From: SXXH01 sp041165735
Lineage (GTDB): Bacteria > Planctomycetota > UBA1135 > GCA-002686595
Assembly (NCBI GenBank): GCA_046341775.1
Contig: JBKDQQ010000078.1
Location: 1 to 15,967, forward strand
Direction: 5' to 3'
Length of the DNA: 15,967 nucleotides
Made by a program: the position numbers and the translations under genes. Each line of letters begins with the position of its first letter. Position 1 is the stretch's first letter. Shown one piece after another: positions 6,245 through 13,750 of this stretch. The notes below the pieces were generated by a model that saw only the letters and a list, made by a program, of their open reading frames with translations, was not told where the DNA came from and did no database searches.

Positions 6245-9200
6245 AACGGCAGTTCCTCGTTGGAGATGTCGGGCGGTTCCTCCTCGACGCGGCGCGGGGC
6301 GCGCGGCGGCGGGGAGTCGCGCCGCGCATCGCCCGCGGACGCATCGAGGCGTCGCTCGACGGGGCCTTGGAAGGGCGTGTCGAGGGAGCGTCGACGAATG
6401 TCCGCCAAGAGGCTCATGAACGCGAAGCTCTTCTGCAAGCACTGCTCGGTCGTGGCGCGCACGAGTCGCGCGCCGGCCTGGTCGGGGTGCAGGTCGGCCA
6501 GCGGCAGTTCGCGCAGGAACTCGCGGTGGCGCGGCTCCGACACGCGGTGGTCGAGCAGCCAGACCACCCCGCGATCGGTCTCGCGGCGCATCAGGCGCCC
6601 GAAGCCCTGGCGCAGCTTGGCGAGCGCGCGCGGCTTGTAGATGGCGCGCTCCTGCTCCTGTTGGCCCAACGCGGCGCATTGGGCGTGGTGGTAGCGATCC
6701 GGCACGCCGAAGGGCAGCTTGACGATGACGAGGTGCTCGAGCGTCTCGCCCGGGAAGTCGGCGCCGTGCCAGAACGTGTCGACGCCCAGCAACGTCGCGT
6801 CGACGCGCGCGCGGAACAGCTCGGCGAGCTCCTCCTTCGACGAGCCCGGCATGCCTTGCCACAGGAGCGGCAATCGCCGCGCGCGGAAGAACCCCTCGAG
6901 CTCGAGCGCCACGCGGCGCAGGTCGTCGTGGCTGGTGAACAGCACCAGCGCCCGCCCGCGCGTGCGCTCGGCGAGGTGCGCGACGAAGGCGCGCACGTAC
7001 TCGAGGAAGCGCTGCTTGCCCGCCTGCGTCGGCGAAGGCGCGTCGGAAGGCAGGCACACCAGCACCCGCCCGTAGTCGAAGGCCTCCTCCGCGCGCCAGG
7101 TGCGCAACGCGTGGCCGGCGACCGCCATGGGGCGTCCCACCCCGAGGTAGGAGAGCGAGCTTTCGAACGACCCTCGCAACCAGGTCGTCGCCGAGACGAA
7201 CACCGCGCCGTGCAGGTCCGGGTAGTACAGGTCGCCGAGGTACTCGTGTGGCAGCAACACGCGCGAGGACAGCACGTGGCGGCGCGACGCGCCGCGCTGC
7301 TCGACCTCGACATCGTGGAAGGTGCGCGCGAGGAAGCGCGGCTTGCCTTCCGCCATCGGGATCCACGCGCGCATCGTCTCGATCTGCTCGGCCAGTTCCG
7401 TGCGCGCGAGATCCAGGTTGCGGCGCGTCGAGCCGGGCGTCCCGGGGCCGCGCGCGGACAACTCGGCCAGCGCCGCGAGCGCGGCGTCCATCTCGTTCGC
7501 CGCCTGCTCCCATTCCACGCGCGCCTCGAGCAGGTCGGCCGAGTCCTCGGCGTGGTCGACGATCCACTCGCGCAGCAACGAATGCAGCTCGCGCTCGGGT
7601 CGCGCACGGCCCTCGCCTTGGCGCCACGCGTCGAAGGCCTGCACGGCCAGCGCCAGCGACGCGTAGGACGCGCGCAGGTCCTGCCACGCGAGCTTGGCGG
7701 CCTCGAGGTGCTCGACGGCCTCCTCGTCGAAGCCCAGCGCGTCCTCGAGCCGGTCGATCACCGCGCGCGATTGCGAACGTCGCGGTTGGCGCAGGCGCTG
7801 CAGCAACGCGGGAATGTCCTCCAGCGGCAAGGTGCGGCTCCACACGGCGTGCGCCTGGTCGTGCAGGTGCTCGCACTCGTCGAAGACGAGCACGCGGAAG
7901 AACTCCTGGCGCGACAAGGCCAAGGCCTGGTTGACGACCACCACATGGCTGCGTTCGGCCTTCAACCGCGCCACTTCGGCGCCGCAGGCGTCCTTGTCGG
8001 CCTTGTGCAGGCAGCACGCCGGTCGCGCGCGGCAGGCTTGCAGTGCCGCTTCGTGCGCCTTGGCGAACGACGCGGAATCCGCCAGCGCCAGCGGCGCGCG
8101 CCCCGGCAAGCGATCGAGGTCCGCGTCGGGATCGACGAGGCCGAACATCGCGAGGCGCGTCCACGCCAGCCACCCATCGGGCGAGTCGTCCTCGGGCGTG
8201 GCGTGGCGCAGCGCGCGCCAGCACAAGTAGTTCTCGCGGCCCTTGAGCACCGCCACGCGCGGCATCGGCTCGACTCCGGCGGCGCGCAAGGCGCGCAGGG
8301 CGCGCGGCACTTCCTTGTCCCACGCCTGCTCCTGCAGGGCGCGCGTGTACGTGGCGAGCCCCACGCGCACCTCGTTGCGCGCCGCCCACAAGAGCGCGGG
8401 TACGAGGTAGGCGAGCGTCTTGCCCGTGCCGGTGGGGGCGTGGACCATCAGCAACTCGCGCCGGCCCAGCGACAGGCCCACTTGACGCGCCAACTCGTGC
8501 TGCGCGCGGCGCACCTTGGCCGGCGCGCCGTCGACGGCGAAGGCGCGTGGCAGGTGCACCTCGAACACCTCGTCGAGCCGCGCGAGGTCCTCCTCGAGCA
8601 TCGGCCGCTCTTCGTCGGGCTCGTGGCGCGGCGGCAGCGGCGACAGCTCGCGCCAGCGCGGCACGTCGGTCGAGCAGCGCGGCGCGCAGGCCGCGACCAG
8701 CTCGGGGAGCTCGGCTTCCTCTCGGGCCAGGGCCGAGAGCACGCCCGAAGGCGGCGCCGCGAAGTCGAGCCCGCCGCCTCCGCTCCAACGCTCGACGCGG
8801 TCGAGCACGGCGATCGCCAGCCGCAGGCGCGCGGCTGCGGCATCGTCGCAGGCCGCGTAGCCGCGCCAGGCCTGCACGAGTCCGTGCACGCACAAGTGCA
8901 GCACCTCGCGCGGCAGCGCGTGCACGCGCGTGGCGAGCTCCACGAAGGCCGCCTGCACCTGGCTCGCGCGCATGGCGCGGCGTTCGCCGCCGGCGAGGTC
9001 CGCGACGAGCTCCTCGCGCCGCAGCGCCAAGCGCCCGGGCAGGAACAGCGCGGCCACCTCGGAAAGGCCGACCGACGGCGGGGCCTCCAACGGGGCCAGG
9101 TGGTGGTTCCACCACGCCTCGAAGCCCTCGGCGTCGGCCGTCAGCACCGTGCAGCCCGCGAGGTGCTCGGCCAGGCGCTCGAAGACCTCGCGCACCGGCT

Positions 9201-9459
9201 CGGCCTCGGTCATCTGGCGGGCGTCGACCCCGTACTCGGCCGCCATGCGGGCGCTGGCGACCGGATCCGAGTCGGCTTCAGGCTTGCACAGGGCCTCGAA
9301 GGCTCGCCAAGGCTCGTCGGGGGCGTGGCGCACGAGGGCTTCGACCTTGAAGACCCCGTCGAGGGCCGTGTCCGACCCCGTCGCCCACAGCACCACGAAG
9401 GCCGTCCTCTCCAGGGGCGGCTGCGGCGGCTCTCGCTCGGTGCGCGCGACGCGGATCAC
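6241..9459 (-). CDS. dinG: DinG-family ATP-dependent DNA helicase with degenerate exonuclease domain
   Basis: This 1072-residue protein is an XPD/Rad3-type superfamily 2 helicase expected to unwind DNA 5'-3' in repair or R-loop removal. Helicase motifs are Walker A APTGTGKT (341-348); a Walker B/DEAH box reading FDECEH (526-531), so DECE instead of DEAH; and motif VI QGFGRLMR (951-958) followed by ETDRGVVWLLD. Four cysteines suited to the family's Fe-S cluster are visible: C413 in NYLC, C476, C482 or C483, and C492. Residues 20-140 resemble a DnaQ exonuclease (FVVLWATGSD, then a VFERLAEHLAGCTVLTADAEGF block), as in Bacillus-type DinG, but the DxE and HNxxFD catalytic residues are replaced. 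The last 60 residues are a charged, disordered tail. The GTG start at 9457-9459 is the first possible one: an in-frame TAA lies 9-12 bases upstream. It is the first gene of the operon with prmA and the glycosyltransferase. Confidence 0.9.
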   Translation of the reverse strand: MIRVARTEREPPQPPLERTAFVVLWATGSDTALDGVFKVEALVRHAPDEPWRAFEALCKPEADSDPVASARMAAEYGVDARQMTEAEPVREVFERLAEHLAGCTVLTADAEGFEAWWNHHLAPLEAPPSVGLSEVAALFLPGRLALRREELVADLAGGERRAMRASQVQAAFVELATRVHALPREVLHLCVHGLVQAWRGYAACDDAAAARLRLAIAVLDRVERWSGGGGLDFAAPPSGVLSALAREEAELPELVAACAPRCSTDVPRWRELSPLPPRHEPDEERPMLEEDLARLDEVFEVHLPRAFAVDGAPAKVRRAQHELARQVGLSLGRRELLMVHAPTGTGKTLAYLVPALLWAARNEVRVGLATYTRALQEQAWDKEVPRALRALRAAGVEPMPRVAVLKGRENYLCWRALRHATPEDDSPDGWLAWTRLAMFGLVDPDADLDRLPGRAPLALADSASFAKAHEAALQACRARPACCLHKADKDACGAEVARLKAERSHVVVVNQALALSRQEFFRVLVFDECEHLHDQAHAVWSRTLPLEDIPALLQRLRQPRRSQSRAVIDRLEDALGFDEEAVEHLEAAKLAWQDLRASYASLALAVQAFDAWRQGEGRARPERELHSLLREWIVDHAEDSADLLEARVEWEQAANEMDAALAALAELSARGPGTPGSTRRNLDLARTELAEQIETMRAWIPMAEGKPRFLARTFHDVEVEQRGASRRHVLSSRVLLPHEYLGDLYYPDLHGAVFVSATTWLRGSFESSLSYLGVGRPMAVAGHALRTWRAEEAFDYGRVLVCLPSDAPSPTQAGKQRFLEYVRAFVAHLAERTRGRALVLFTSHDDLRRVALELEGFFRARRLPLLWQGMPGSSKEELAELFRARVDATLLGVDTFWHGADFPGETLEHLVIVKLPFGVPDRYHHAQCAALGQQEQERAIYKPRALAKLRQGFGRLMRRETDRGVVWLLDHRVSEPRHREFLRELPLADLHPDQAGARLVRATTEQCLQKSFAFMSLLADIRRRSLDTPFQGPVERRLDASAGDARRDSPPPRAPRRVEEEPPDISNEELPF

Positions 9460-9465
9460 GCGGCG

Positions 9466-9471
9466 AGGTTA
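9466..9471 (-). promoter_or_regulatory. TANNNT box before the dinG start
   Basis: TAACCT (9471-9466, minus) lies 6 bases before the GTG start of the helicase. With the ABC and glycosyltransferase genes this is the third TANNNT box within 6-8 bases of a start codon. No convincing -35 hexamer is visible, so the evidence is the position alone. Confidence 0.25.
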
Positions 9472-9522
9472 GCAGGAGCATGAGCGACTTGGGCCGAAAC
9501 CGGCGGCGCCGGGCGTCGAACC

Positions 9523-9552
9523 TCGACGGGTCGTGGAGGCAGTCCCTATACT
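9523..9552 (+). promoter_or_regulatory. Candidate promoter of the amino-acid dehydrogenase
   Basis: TATACT (9547-9552) is a good -10 hexamer in very GC-rich surroundings. TCGACG at 9523-9528, 18 bases upstream, is a moderate -35. The dehydrogenase ATG lies 63 bases further on. The site is in the 156-bp divergent gap between dinG and the dehydrogenase, where a promoter is expected. Confidence 0.5.
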
Positions 9553-9615
9553 CTCCCGCCGCACATTCGGTCCCACAGCCCCCGCCCCGTCCACACGGCA
9601 CAGCCACAACGAGCG

Positions 9616-10683
9616 ATGGAAATCACCGATATCAAGGTCGACGGCTACGAAAGGGTCGCCCGCTGCCGCGACCAGGCCAGTGGCTTGCACGCCATCATCG
9701 CGGTGCACGACACGACCCTCGGGCCGGCGCTCGGCGGCTTGCGCATGCTGCCCTACGCTTCGGAGGACGAGGCGCTGTACGACGTGCTGCGCCTGTCCAA
9801 GGGCATGACCTACAAGTCGGCCGTGGCCGACACGGGCCTGGGCGGCGGCAAGTCGGTGATCATCGGCGATCCGACCAAGAAGAGCGCGGCGCTGTTCCAC
9901 GCCATGGGGCGCTTCGTCGATTCGTTCGGCGGCAAGTACATCACCGCCGAGGACATGAACATCGGCATCGGCGATCTCGAGGAGGTCAAGAAGGCGACCA
10001 AGTGGGTCACCGGACTGTCGCGCGAGTCGGGCAGCTCGGGCAATCCGAGCCCGTACACCGCCATCGGCTGCGTGCACGGCATGCGCGCCATCCTCGAGCA
10101 GCTCGAGGGCAAGATCGACTTCAAGGGCAAGCACATCCTGATCCAAGGCGTGGGCGCCGTCGGCGGCCGCCTGGCGGAGCTGCTCAAGAACGAAGGCGCG
10201 AAGATCACGATCTGCGACATCAACGAGGAGCGCGTCGCGCAGCTCGCCAAGCAGCACGGCTACGCCACCGTCTCCGACAAGGACCACCTCGACGTGGCTT
10301 GCGACATCTACGCGCCCTGCGCGCGCGGCGCCGGCCTCAACGACCAGACGATCCCGCGCCTCAAGTGCCGCGCGATCGGCGGCGTCGCCAACAACCAACT
10401 GCACGAGACGCGCCACGCGCGCGACTTGATGGCGCGCGGCATCCTGTACGCGCCGGACTACGTCATCAACGCGGGCGGCATCATCAACGTCTCGATCGAG
10501 ATGCAGCCGGGCGGCTACAACGAGCCCGCCGCGCTGAAGAAGGTCGCGACGATCTACGACAACCTGAAGAAGGTGTTCGAGATCGCCAAGGGCGACAAGG
10601 TCACCACCCACGACGCCGCCAGCCGCCTGGCCGAGCAGCGCATCGAGGCCGCCAAGCGCGCGCGCCTCGCCGCCAAGTCCTGA
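9616..10683 (+). CDS. Leu/Phe/Val-type amino-acid dehydrogenase (NAD-dependent)
   Basis: This cytoplasmic enzyme of the Glu/Leu/Phe/Val dehydrogenase family reversibly deaminates an amino acid to its 2-oxo acid with NAD+, most likely leucine, valine or phenylalanine, in branched-chain or aromatic amino-acid metabolism. The glycine-rich substrate site LGPALGGLRML (35-45) leads to the two catalytic lysines, K67 in MTYK and K79 in GLGGGKSVIIGDP. The Rossmann domain shows GVGAVG (178-183) and an acidic D201 after the second strand (ITICDINEERV), consistent with NAD rather than NADP. NNQL and VINAGGIINV match conserved C-terminal blocks of leucine dehydrogenase. At 355 residues it has normal length for that group and is shorter than glutamate dehydrogenases. 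The start is ATG at 9616. The next gene begins 16 bases after its stop, so they are probably co-transcribed. The exact substrate cannot be fixed from sequence. Confidence 0.93.
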   Translation: MEITDIKVDGYERVARCRDQASGLHAIIAVHDTTLGPALGGLRMLPYASEDEALYDVLRLSKGMTYKSAVADTGLGGGKSVIIGDPTKKSAALFHAMGRFVDSFGGKYITAEDMNIGIGDLEEVKKATKWVTGLSRESGSSGNPSPYTAIGCVHGMRAILEQLEGKIDFKGKHILIQGVGAVGGRLAELLKNEGAKITICDINEERVAQLAKQHGYATVSDKDHLDVACDIYAPCARGAGLNDQTIPRLKCRAIGGVANNQLHETRHARDLMARGILYAPDYVINAGGIINVSIEMQPGGYNEPAALKKVATIYDNLKKVFEIAKGDKVTTHDAASRLAEQRIEAAKRARLAAKS

Positions 10684-10699
10684 GGCCGGGACCAGGGCC

Positions 10700-11338
10700 G
10701 TGCGCGGGATCCTTCCGCTGGTCCTGCTCCTCGTGGTGGTGCCCGCCACGGTGACCGCCGTGCTGCTCCTGTGGGGCGGCGGCGGTCGCGTCGTCCATGG
10801 GGACCAGCCCGGCGGCGCGGTGACGGGGCGCCTCGTCGACCACGACGGCGCGCCGGTCGCCGACGAGCCGATCTCCGGGTGGATCGTCTCGCCGCTGGGC
10901 GAGCGCGCGCGCGTCGTCGAAGGCCTGAGCACCGTGGACGGGCGGTTCCAGCTCGAGCTGCCAGCGACGCGCGGCACCTACATGGTGCGCCTGGGCGGCG
11001 GCGCGTGCCTGCCGCGCGAGCTCGCCTTGTCGACGATCGGCCGCGAGGAAGGCGAAGCGCCGCGCGAGATGGAGGTGCGCTTGCGTCGCGGCGGCACGCT
11101 GGTGCTCGAACTCGCGGGTCCCGCGCGCGGATCGTGGAGCGTGCGCCCGGCGGACTCCGGCGTCGCGCCCGCGCCGGTCGAGTGGCGCAAGTCCGGCCGC
11201 TTCGACGGCGCGCGCATCGAAGTCCCCGGCCTGCCCGCGGTCGACGCGCTGGTGCAGCTCGAGTTCGAGGACGGCGTGCGGTGGGAGTGCGAGCTGCGCT
11301 TGCCGGAGCGCGGAGCGACGGTGCGCGTGGAGCGGTGA
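10700..11338 (+). CDS. Membrane-anchored or exported protein, carboxypeptidase-regulatory-like domain
   Basis: This 212-residue protein of unknown function starts with GTG at 10700, 16 bases after the dehydrogenase stop. Residues 5-25 (LPLVLLLVVVPATVTAVLLLW) are a single hydrophobic segment: a signal anchor or uncleaved signal peptide that would place the rest outside the cytoplasmic membrane. Residues 38-98 (GAVTGRLVDHDGAPVADEPI, ending GTYMVRLGG) fit the Ig-like carboxypeptidase-regulatory fold: a GxVxDxxGxPV strand, then a 'T.DGRF.L.LP' strand. The remainder is Gly/Arg-rich beta sequence without a recognised domain. Such domains usually support surface or periplasmic proteins. Co-transcription with the dehydrogenase is likely from spacing, but no functional link is evident. 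Confidence 0.8.
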   Translation: MRGILPLVLLLVVVPATVTAVLLLWGGGGRVVHGDQPGGAVTGRLVDHDGAPVADEPISGWIVSPLGERARVVEGLSTVDGRFQLELPATRGTYMVRLGGGACLPRELALSTIGREEGEAPREMEVRLRRGGTLVLELAGPARGSWSVRPADSGVAPAPVEWRKSGRFDGARIEVPGLPAVDALVQLEFEDGVRWECELRLPERGATVRVER

Positions 11339-11371
11339 GACGCGCAAGGCCGCGCCGATCGAGCGAAGCAC

Positions 11372-11821
11372 ATGCCCAAGTACACGACCTGCCGGGACTG
11401 CGGCACGAGCGATCCCGCGCTCCTCTACAGATCGGGCCGCATGCCGCGTTGCCACGATTGCCAGCACTACGACAACCTCTCCAGGAAGTCGACAGGCGGA
11501 GGCGTGGAGTTCACGCGCGAGCAATTCGTCGCGTGGAAGCGCGGATCGGCGGACAGCAGGGCCTGCGCGTACTGCGGCATCGACGGCGAGCGCTTGTACG
11601 CGCTCGGCATCCTCAACGTCCGCAACAAGAAGCCCTACGAGGTGATCGGCGTCGATCGCGTGGACAACGCTCGGCCCTACCGAATCGACAACATCGTCGC
11701 GTGCTGCGGTCCGTGCAACGCGATCAAGGGCGGCATCCTCGCCGACGCGGAGATGCGACTGCTCGGGCCGGTGCTGCGAAGGATCTGGAGCGACCGGCTC
11801 GCCAGTCGCACGCCGCGTTGA
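11372..11821 (+). CDS. HNH-family nuclease-like protein with extra zinc knuckle
   Basis: The 149-residue product has two cysteine modules. The first is a zinc ribbon with CRDC (7-10) and CHDC (27-30), of the 'CxxCG...FY...GR...CxxC' type seen ahead of many HNH domains. The second is the HNH core: CAYC (65-68), GVDRVDN (93-99), RPYRIDN (101-107), and CCGPCNAIKG (111-120). The DR.DN...Y...N....C..CN..KG pattern is that of an HNH variant in which Asp95 takes the position of the first histidine. It probably binds or cuts DNA. It stands alone, with no methylase, integrase, intron or phage gene beside it. It starts with ATG 33 bases after the preceding gene and ends before a strong hairpin. A homing-type or repair role cannot be told apart. 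Confidence 0.85.
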   Translation: MPKYTTCRDCGTSDPALLYRSGRMPRCHDCQHYDNLSRKSTGGGVEFTREQFVAWKRGSADSRACAYCGIDGERLYALGILNVRNKKPYEVIGVDRVDNARPYRIDNIVACCGPCNAIKGGILADAEMRLLGPVLRRIWSDRLASRTPR

Positions 11822-11860
11822 CTGGCGAGGCCGAGCGCCGAGCCCAGCCCCGCGAATGGT

Positions 11861-11906
11861 GCGCGCCCATCCCGCCAGCACGGAGGGGCTTGGCGGGATG
11901 CGCGCG
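11861..11906. terminator. Strong hairpin between convergent genes (bidirectional terminator)
   Basis: CATCCCGCCA (11868-11877) and TGGCGGGATG (11891-11900) form a perfect 10-bp stem with a 13-base loop. It extends outward by five GC pairs (GCGCG 11861-11865 with CGCGC/CGCG at 11901-11905) after a two-base bulge. It lies between the stops of the HNH gene (11821) and the DUF6265-type gene (11952), where it can end transcription from both sides. There is no T-tract. Confidence 0.7.
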
Positions 11907-11951
11907 GACCTCGGGCCTGCCTCGGCTCCATGGCGCGCGAGGCTCGCCGGA

Positions 11952-12869
11952 CTACCTGCCCTCGCGCGCGAATTCGAAGCGACGCGGAGTGCCGCCCTTC
12001 ATGTATCCCGTCGTGGCGATCAACATGCCCTCCGCGGAGAGCTCGTAGACGATGCGCTTGGGGTAGTCGTGACGAGGGTTGTCGAACACCGCCCGCGAGG
12101 GGCCGAGCTCGGTGAGCACGAACTCGGTCGCGCTCCTTCCGCCCGGTTGCGCGATGTACACCAGCCCGCCGTCGCGCTCGACGATGCGCAGGTACTCGAA
12201 GCCGACCATCCTGCCGCTGGTGTTGACCGTGCGCGACACGGCAAGCAGCGCGCCGCCGCGTGGCGGACTCCAACGCTCTTCGATCGAGGAGCCCGAGCTG
12301 CGCGTCCCGATCCAATCGCCCGCGAGCCACGCGAGATCGCCGATCACTGCCTTCGCCGGCGCAGGCAGCGGGATGTCCTCTGCGTGGCGGTACAACCCGA
12401 TCGAAGCCGAGCCCGCAGGCGGGTCCACCGCGACGGTGACCACCAGCCCCTCGGTCGTCGGACGGAACGATCTGCGAATCAGCTGGATGCCTGAGCCCTT
12501 CTCGCCCTTCGGTCGCTCGAACGCGACCTCGTACTCGAACGCGCCGTCCTTCCAACCGCCGCGATAGCGCGCGATCTTGTCACCATCCGGACGCTCAGTC
12601 ACCGAGCCGTCCAACGCGACGCGCACATCCTTGTGCCCGGATCCGTGACCGTTGAGGACCACTGCGCCTTCTTCGACGCGCAGCGAGAGCTTGGAAGCCA
12701 TCGGCGCGCTGAGTTGTTCGAGCGTGCGACCCTCAGTGCGGTCCTCGACGTAGATCCACTCACCGTCCACCGCGCGCAATTCGTTTGTTGGTGGCGCTTG
12801 GAACGCCAGCGCCAGCGACAGTGCTCCGATGAAGACCACGGCTACTGCGAGCCAGTTGCGAGTGTGCAT
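11952..12869 (-). CDS. Exported protein with C-terminal DUF6265-type domain
   Basis: A signal peptide is clear: MHTRNWL followed by a hydrophobic stretch at 7-23, with likely cleavage near AFQ-AP. The mature protein is therefore periplasmic or secreted. Residues 30-170 form an unrecognised beta-rich region. Residues 178-305 match the DUF6265 pattern: LAWLAGDWIG (179-188), then IEERWSPPRGGALLAVSRT, FEYLRIVERDGGLVYIAQP, ATEFVLTELGPSRAVFDNPR and HDYPKRIVYE. This is a lipocalin-like beta domain of unknown function. The ATG at 12867-12869 is preceded by AGAGG at about 10 bases, one of the few visible ribosome-binding sites here. It converges with the HNH gene across the 11861-11906 hairpin, and the CxxCH protein gene lies 44 bases upstream on the same strand. 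Confidence 0.85.
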   Translation of the reverse strand: MHTRNWLAVAVVFIGALSLALAFQAPPTNELRAVDGEWIYVEDRTEGRTLEQLSAPMASKLSLRVEEGAVVLNGHGSGHKDVRVALDGSVTERPDGDKIARYRGGWKDGAFEYEVAFERPKGEKGSGIQLIRRSFRPTTEGLVVTVAVDPPAGSASIGLYRHAEDIPLPAPAKAVIGDLAWLAGDWIGTRSSGSSIEERWSPPRGGALLAVSRTVNTSGRMVGFEYLRIVERDGGLVYIAQPGGRSATEFVLTELGPSRAVFDNPRHDYPKRIVYELSAEGMLIATTGYMKGGTPRRFEFAREGR

Positions 12870-12913
12870 GGCGAACTAACCTCTGGTGCCCATCGTATCC
12901 TAGATACTTGGGC

Positions 12914-13750
12914 CTACTTTCCTCGACTGTCGTCCGCTGCGGATTGCGCATGGCAGGCCGAGCACGAAAGCACGCCGCCTTGCAGCGCGAACGGTGGGTC
13001 GTTTGCCGGGTTACTGTCGGCAAACTTGGCTGCGCGCTCGCGGAGGGTGGATAGTCGCTCGTTGAGCAGTTCGCGGTGTGGCCACTGTGCTGTGGTTTCG
13101 CGCGCTTCGGCAACGAGGAGCGCCAGTTGAGCGCCATCCACATCGCCGGCCTTCAGCCGGAAGTCTGCTAAGGCCAGCAGGAAGCCGGCCACATTGTGCG
13201 GCCAACGCGGATGGTCCTGTCCGACTCGTTGCATGCCGCAATCGAAGGCGGCGTTCATCGCTTCGAGTGCCTGCGTGAAGAGTGGATCCGTGCGAGTCAG
13301 TCCGTGGGTCGCGATGCCGAAGGGCACCGAGTGGAAGCACGGGTCCGCCTTGGCCAGCGTTGCAAGCTTCGCGTGCGCGGCGCGTCGAGCTACTTCGTCG
13401 CGTAGTAGGTCGGCGATCGCCATGGACGCGCTCGCTTGCCATCCGGCGATGCGCGCGTCGTCCGGATCGAGCTTCGCCGCGCGTGCGAGCCAATGCTCGG
13501 CGAGCACGGCGTGGCTGTGCAGGCGCGCGGGCGCGCCTCCGCCCTCGGCCACGGCCCACAAGTGGGCGAGGCCGACGAACAGCACCTCCTGTTGCGTGCA
13601 ATCATGCGCCAGGGCGCGCGCGGAGAGGCGCTCGATGGCTTCGTCGCGCCGTTCCGGATGGTGCTGGAAGGTCTCCCAGAAGAACGCGACGGCATCGATG
13701 TCGGAGGAGGTCGGCTCGCCCTTCCGTGAAGCATCGCCTTGCGCCGCCAA
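12914..13750 (-). CDS. TPR-like protein with single C-terminal CxxCH motif, probably 5'-truncated
   Basis: The conserved-looking part begins near DIDAVAFFWETFQHHPERR and runs as helical, TPR-like sequence (LARAAKLDPDDARIAGWQAS, LEAMNAAFDCGMQ). It ends in LSCSACHAQ, a CxxCH motif of the kind that attaches haem c. Haem attachment needs export, yet no signal peptide is present. The TTG at 13748-13750 is a weak choice of start. The frame can be extended to a start at 13861, but those extra 37 residues are antisense to an intact LuxR DNA-binding domain on the other strand, so they are unlikely to be genuine. The simplest reading is that the original 5' end, including the signal peptide, was removed by a rearrangement near 13.74 kb. 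It might be expressed as a cytoplasmic remnant or not at all. Confidence 0.6.
   Translation of the reverse strand: MAAQGDASRKGEPTSSDIDAVAFFWETFQHHPERRDEAIERLSARALAHDCTQQEVLFVGLAHLWAVAEGGGAPARLHSHAVLAEHWLARAAKLDPDDARIAGWQASASMAIADLLRDEVARRAAHAKLATLAKADPCFHSVPFGIATHGLTRTDPLFTQALEAMNAAFDCGMQRVGQDHPRWPHNVAGFLLALADFRLKAGDVDGAQLALLVAEARETTAQWPHRELLNERLSTLRERAAKFADSNPANDPPFALQGGVLSCSACHAQSAADDSRGK

Noticed and set aside
5258..9115. A single 1285-codon minus-strand frame ending in PrmA
   Set aside because: Only the last 328 codons are PrmA. The rest runs out of frame through dinG and is Arg/Ala-rich noise, not a natural fusion.
6367..9483. A 1038-codon open frame on the plus strand
   Set aside because: It is exactly antisense to the dinG coding region, which has unambiguous helicase motifs, and its product is Arg/Gln/Val-rich with no domain.
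9469..10977. A 502-codon minus-strand frame
   Set aside because: It is antisense to the amino-acid dehydrogenase, whose catalytic motifs are clear.
12895..12907. GTATC-CTA-GATAC inverted repeat before the DUF6265-type gene
   Set aside because: The arms are only 5 bp. It might be an operator or part of a promoter, but nothing else supports it.
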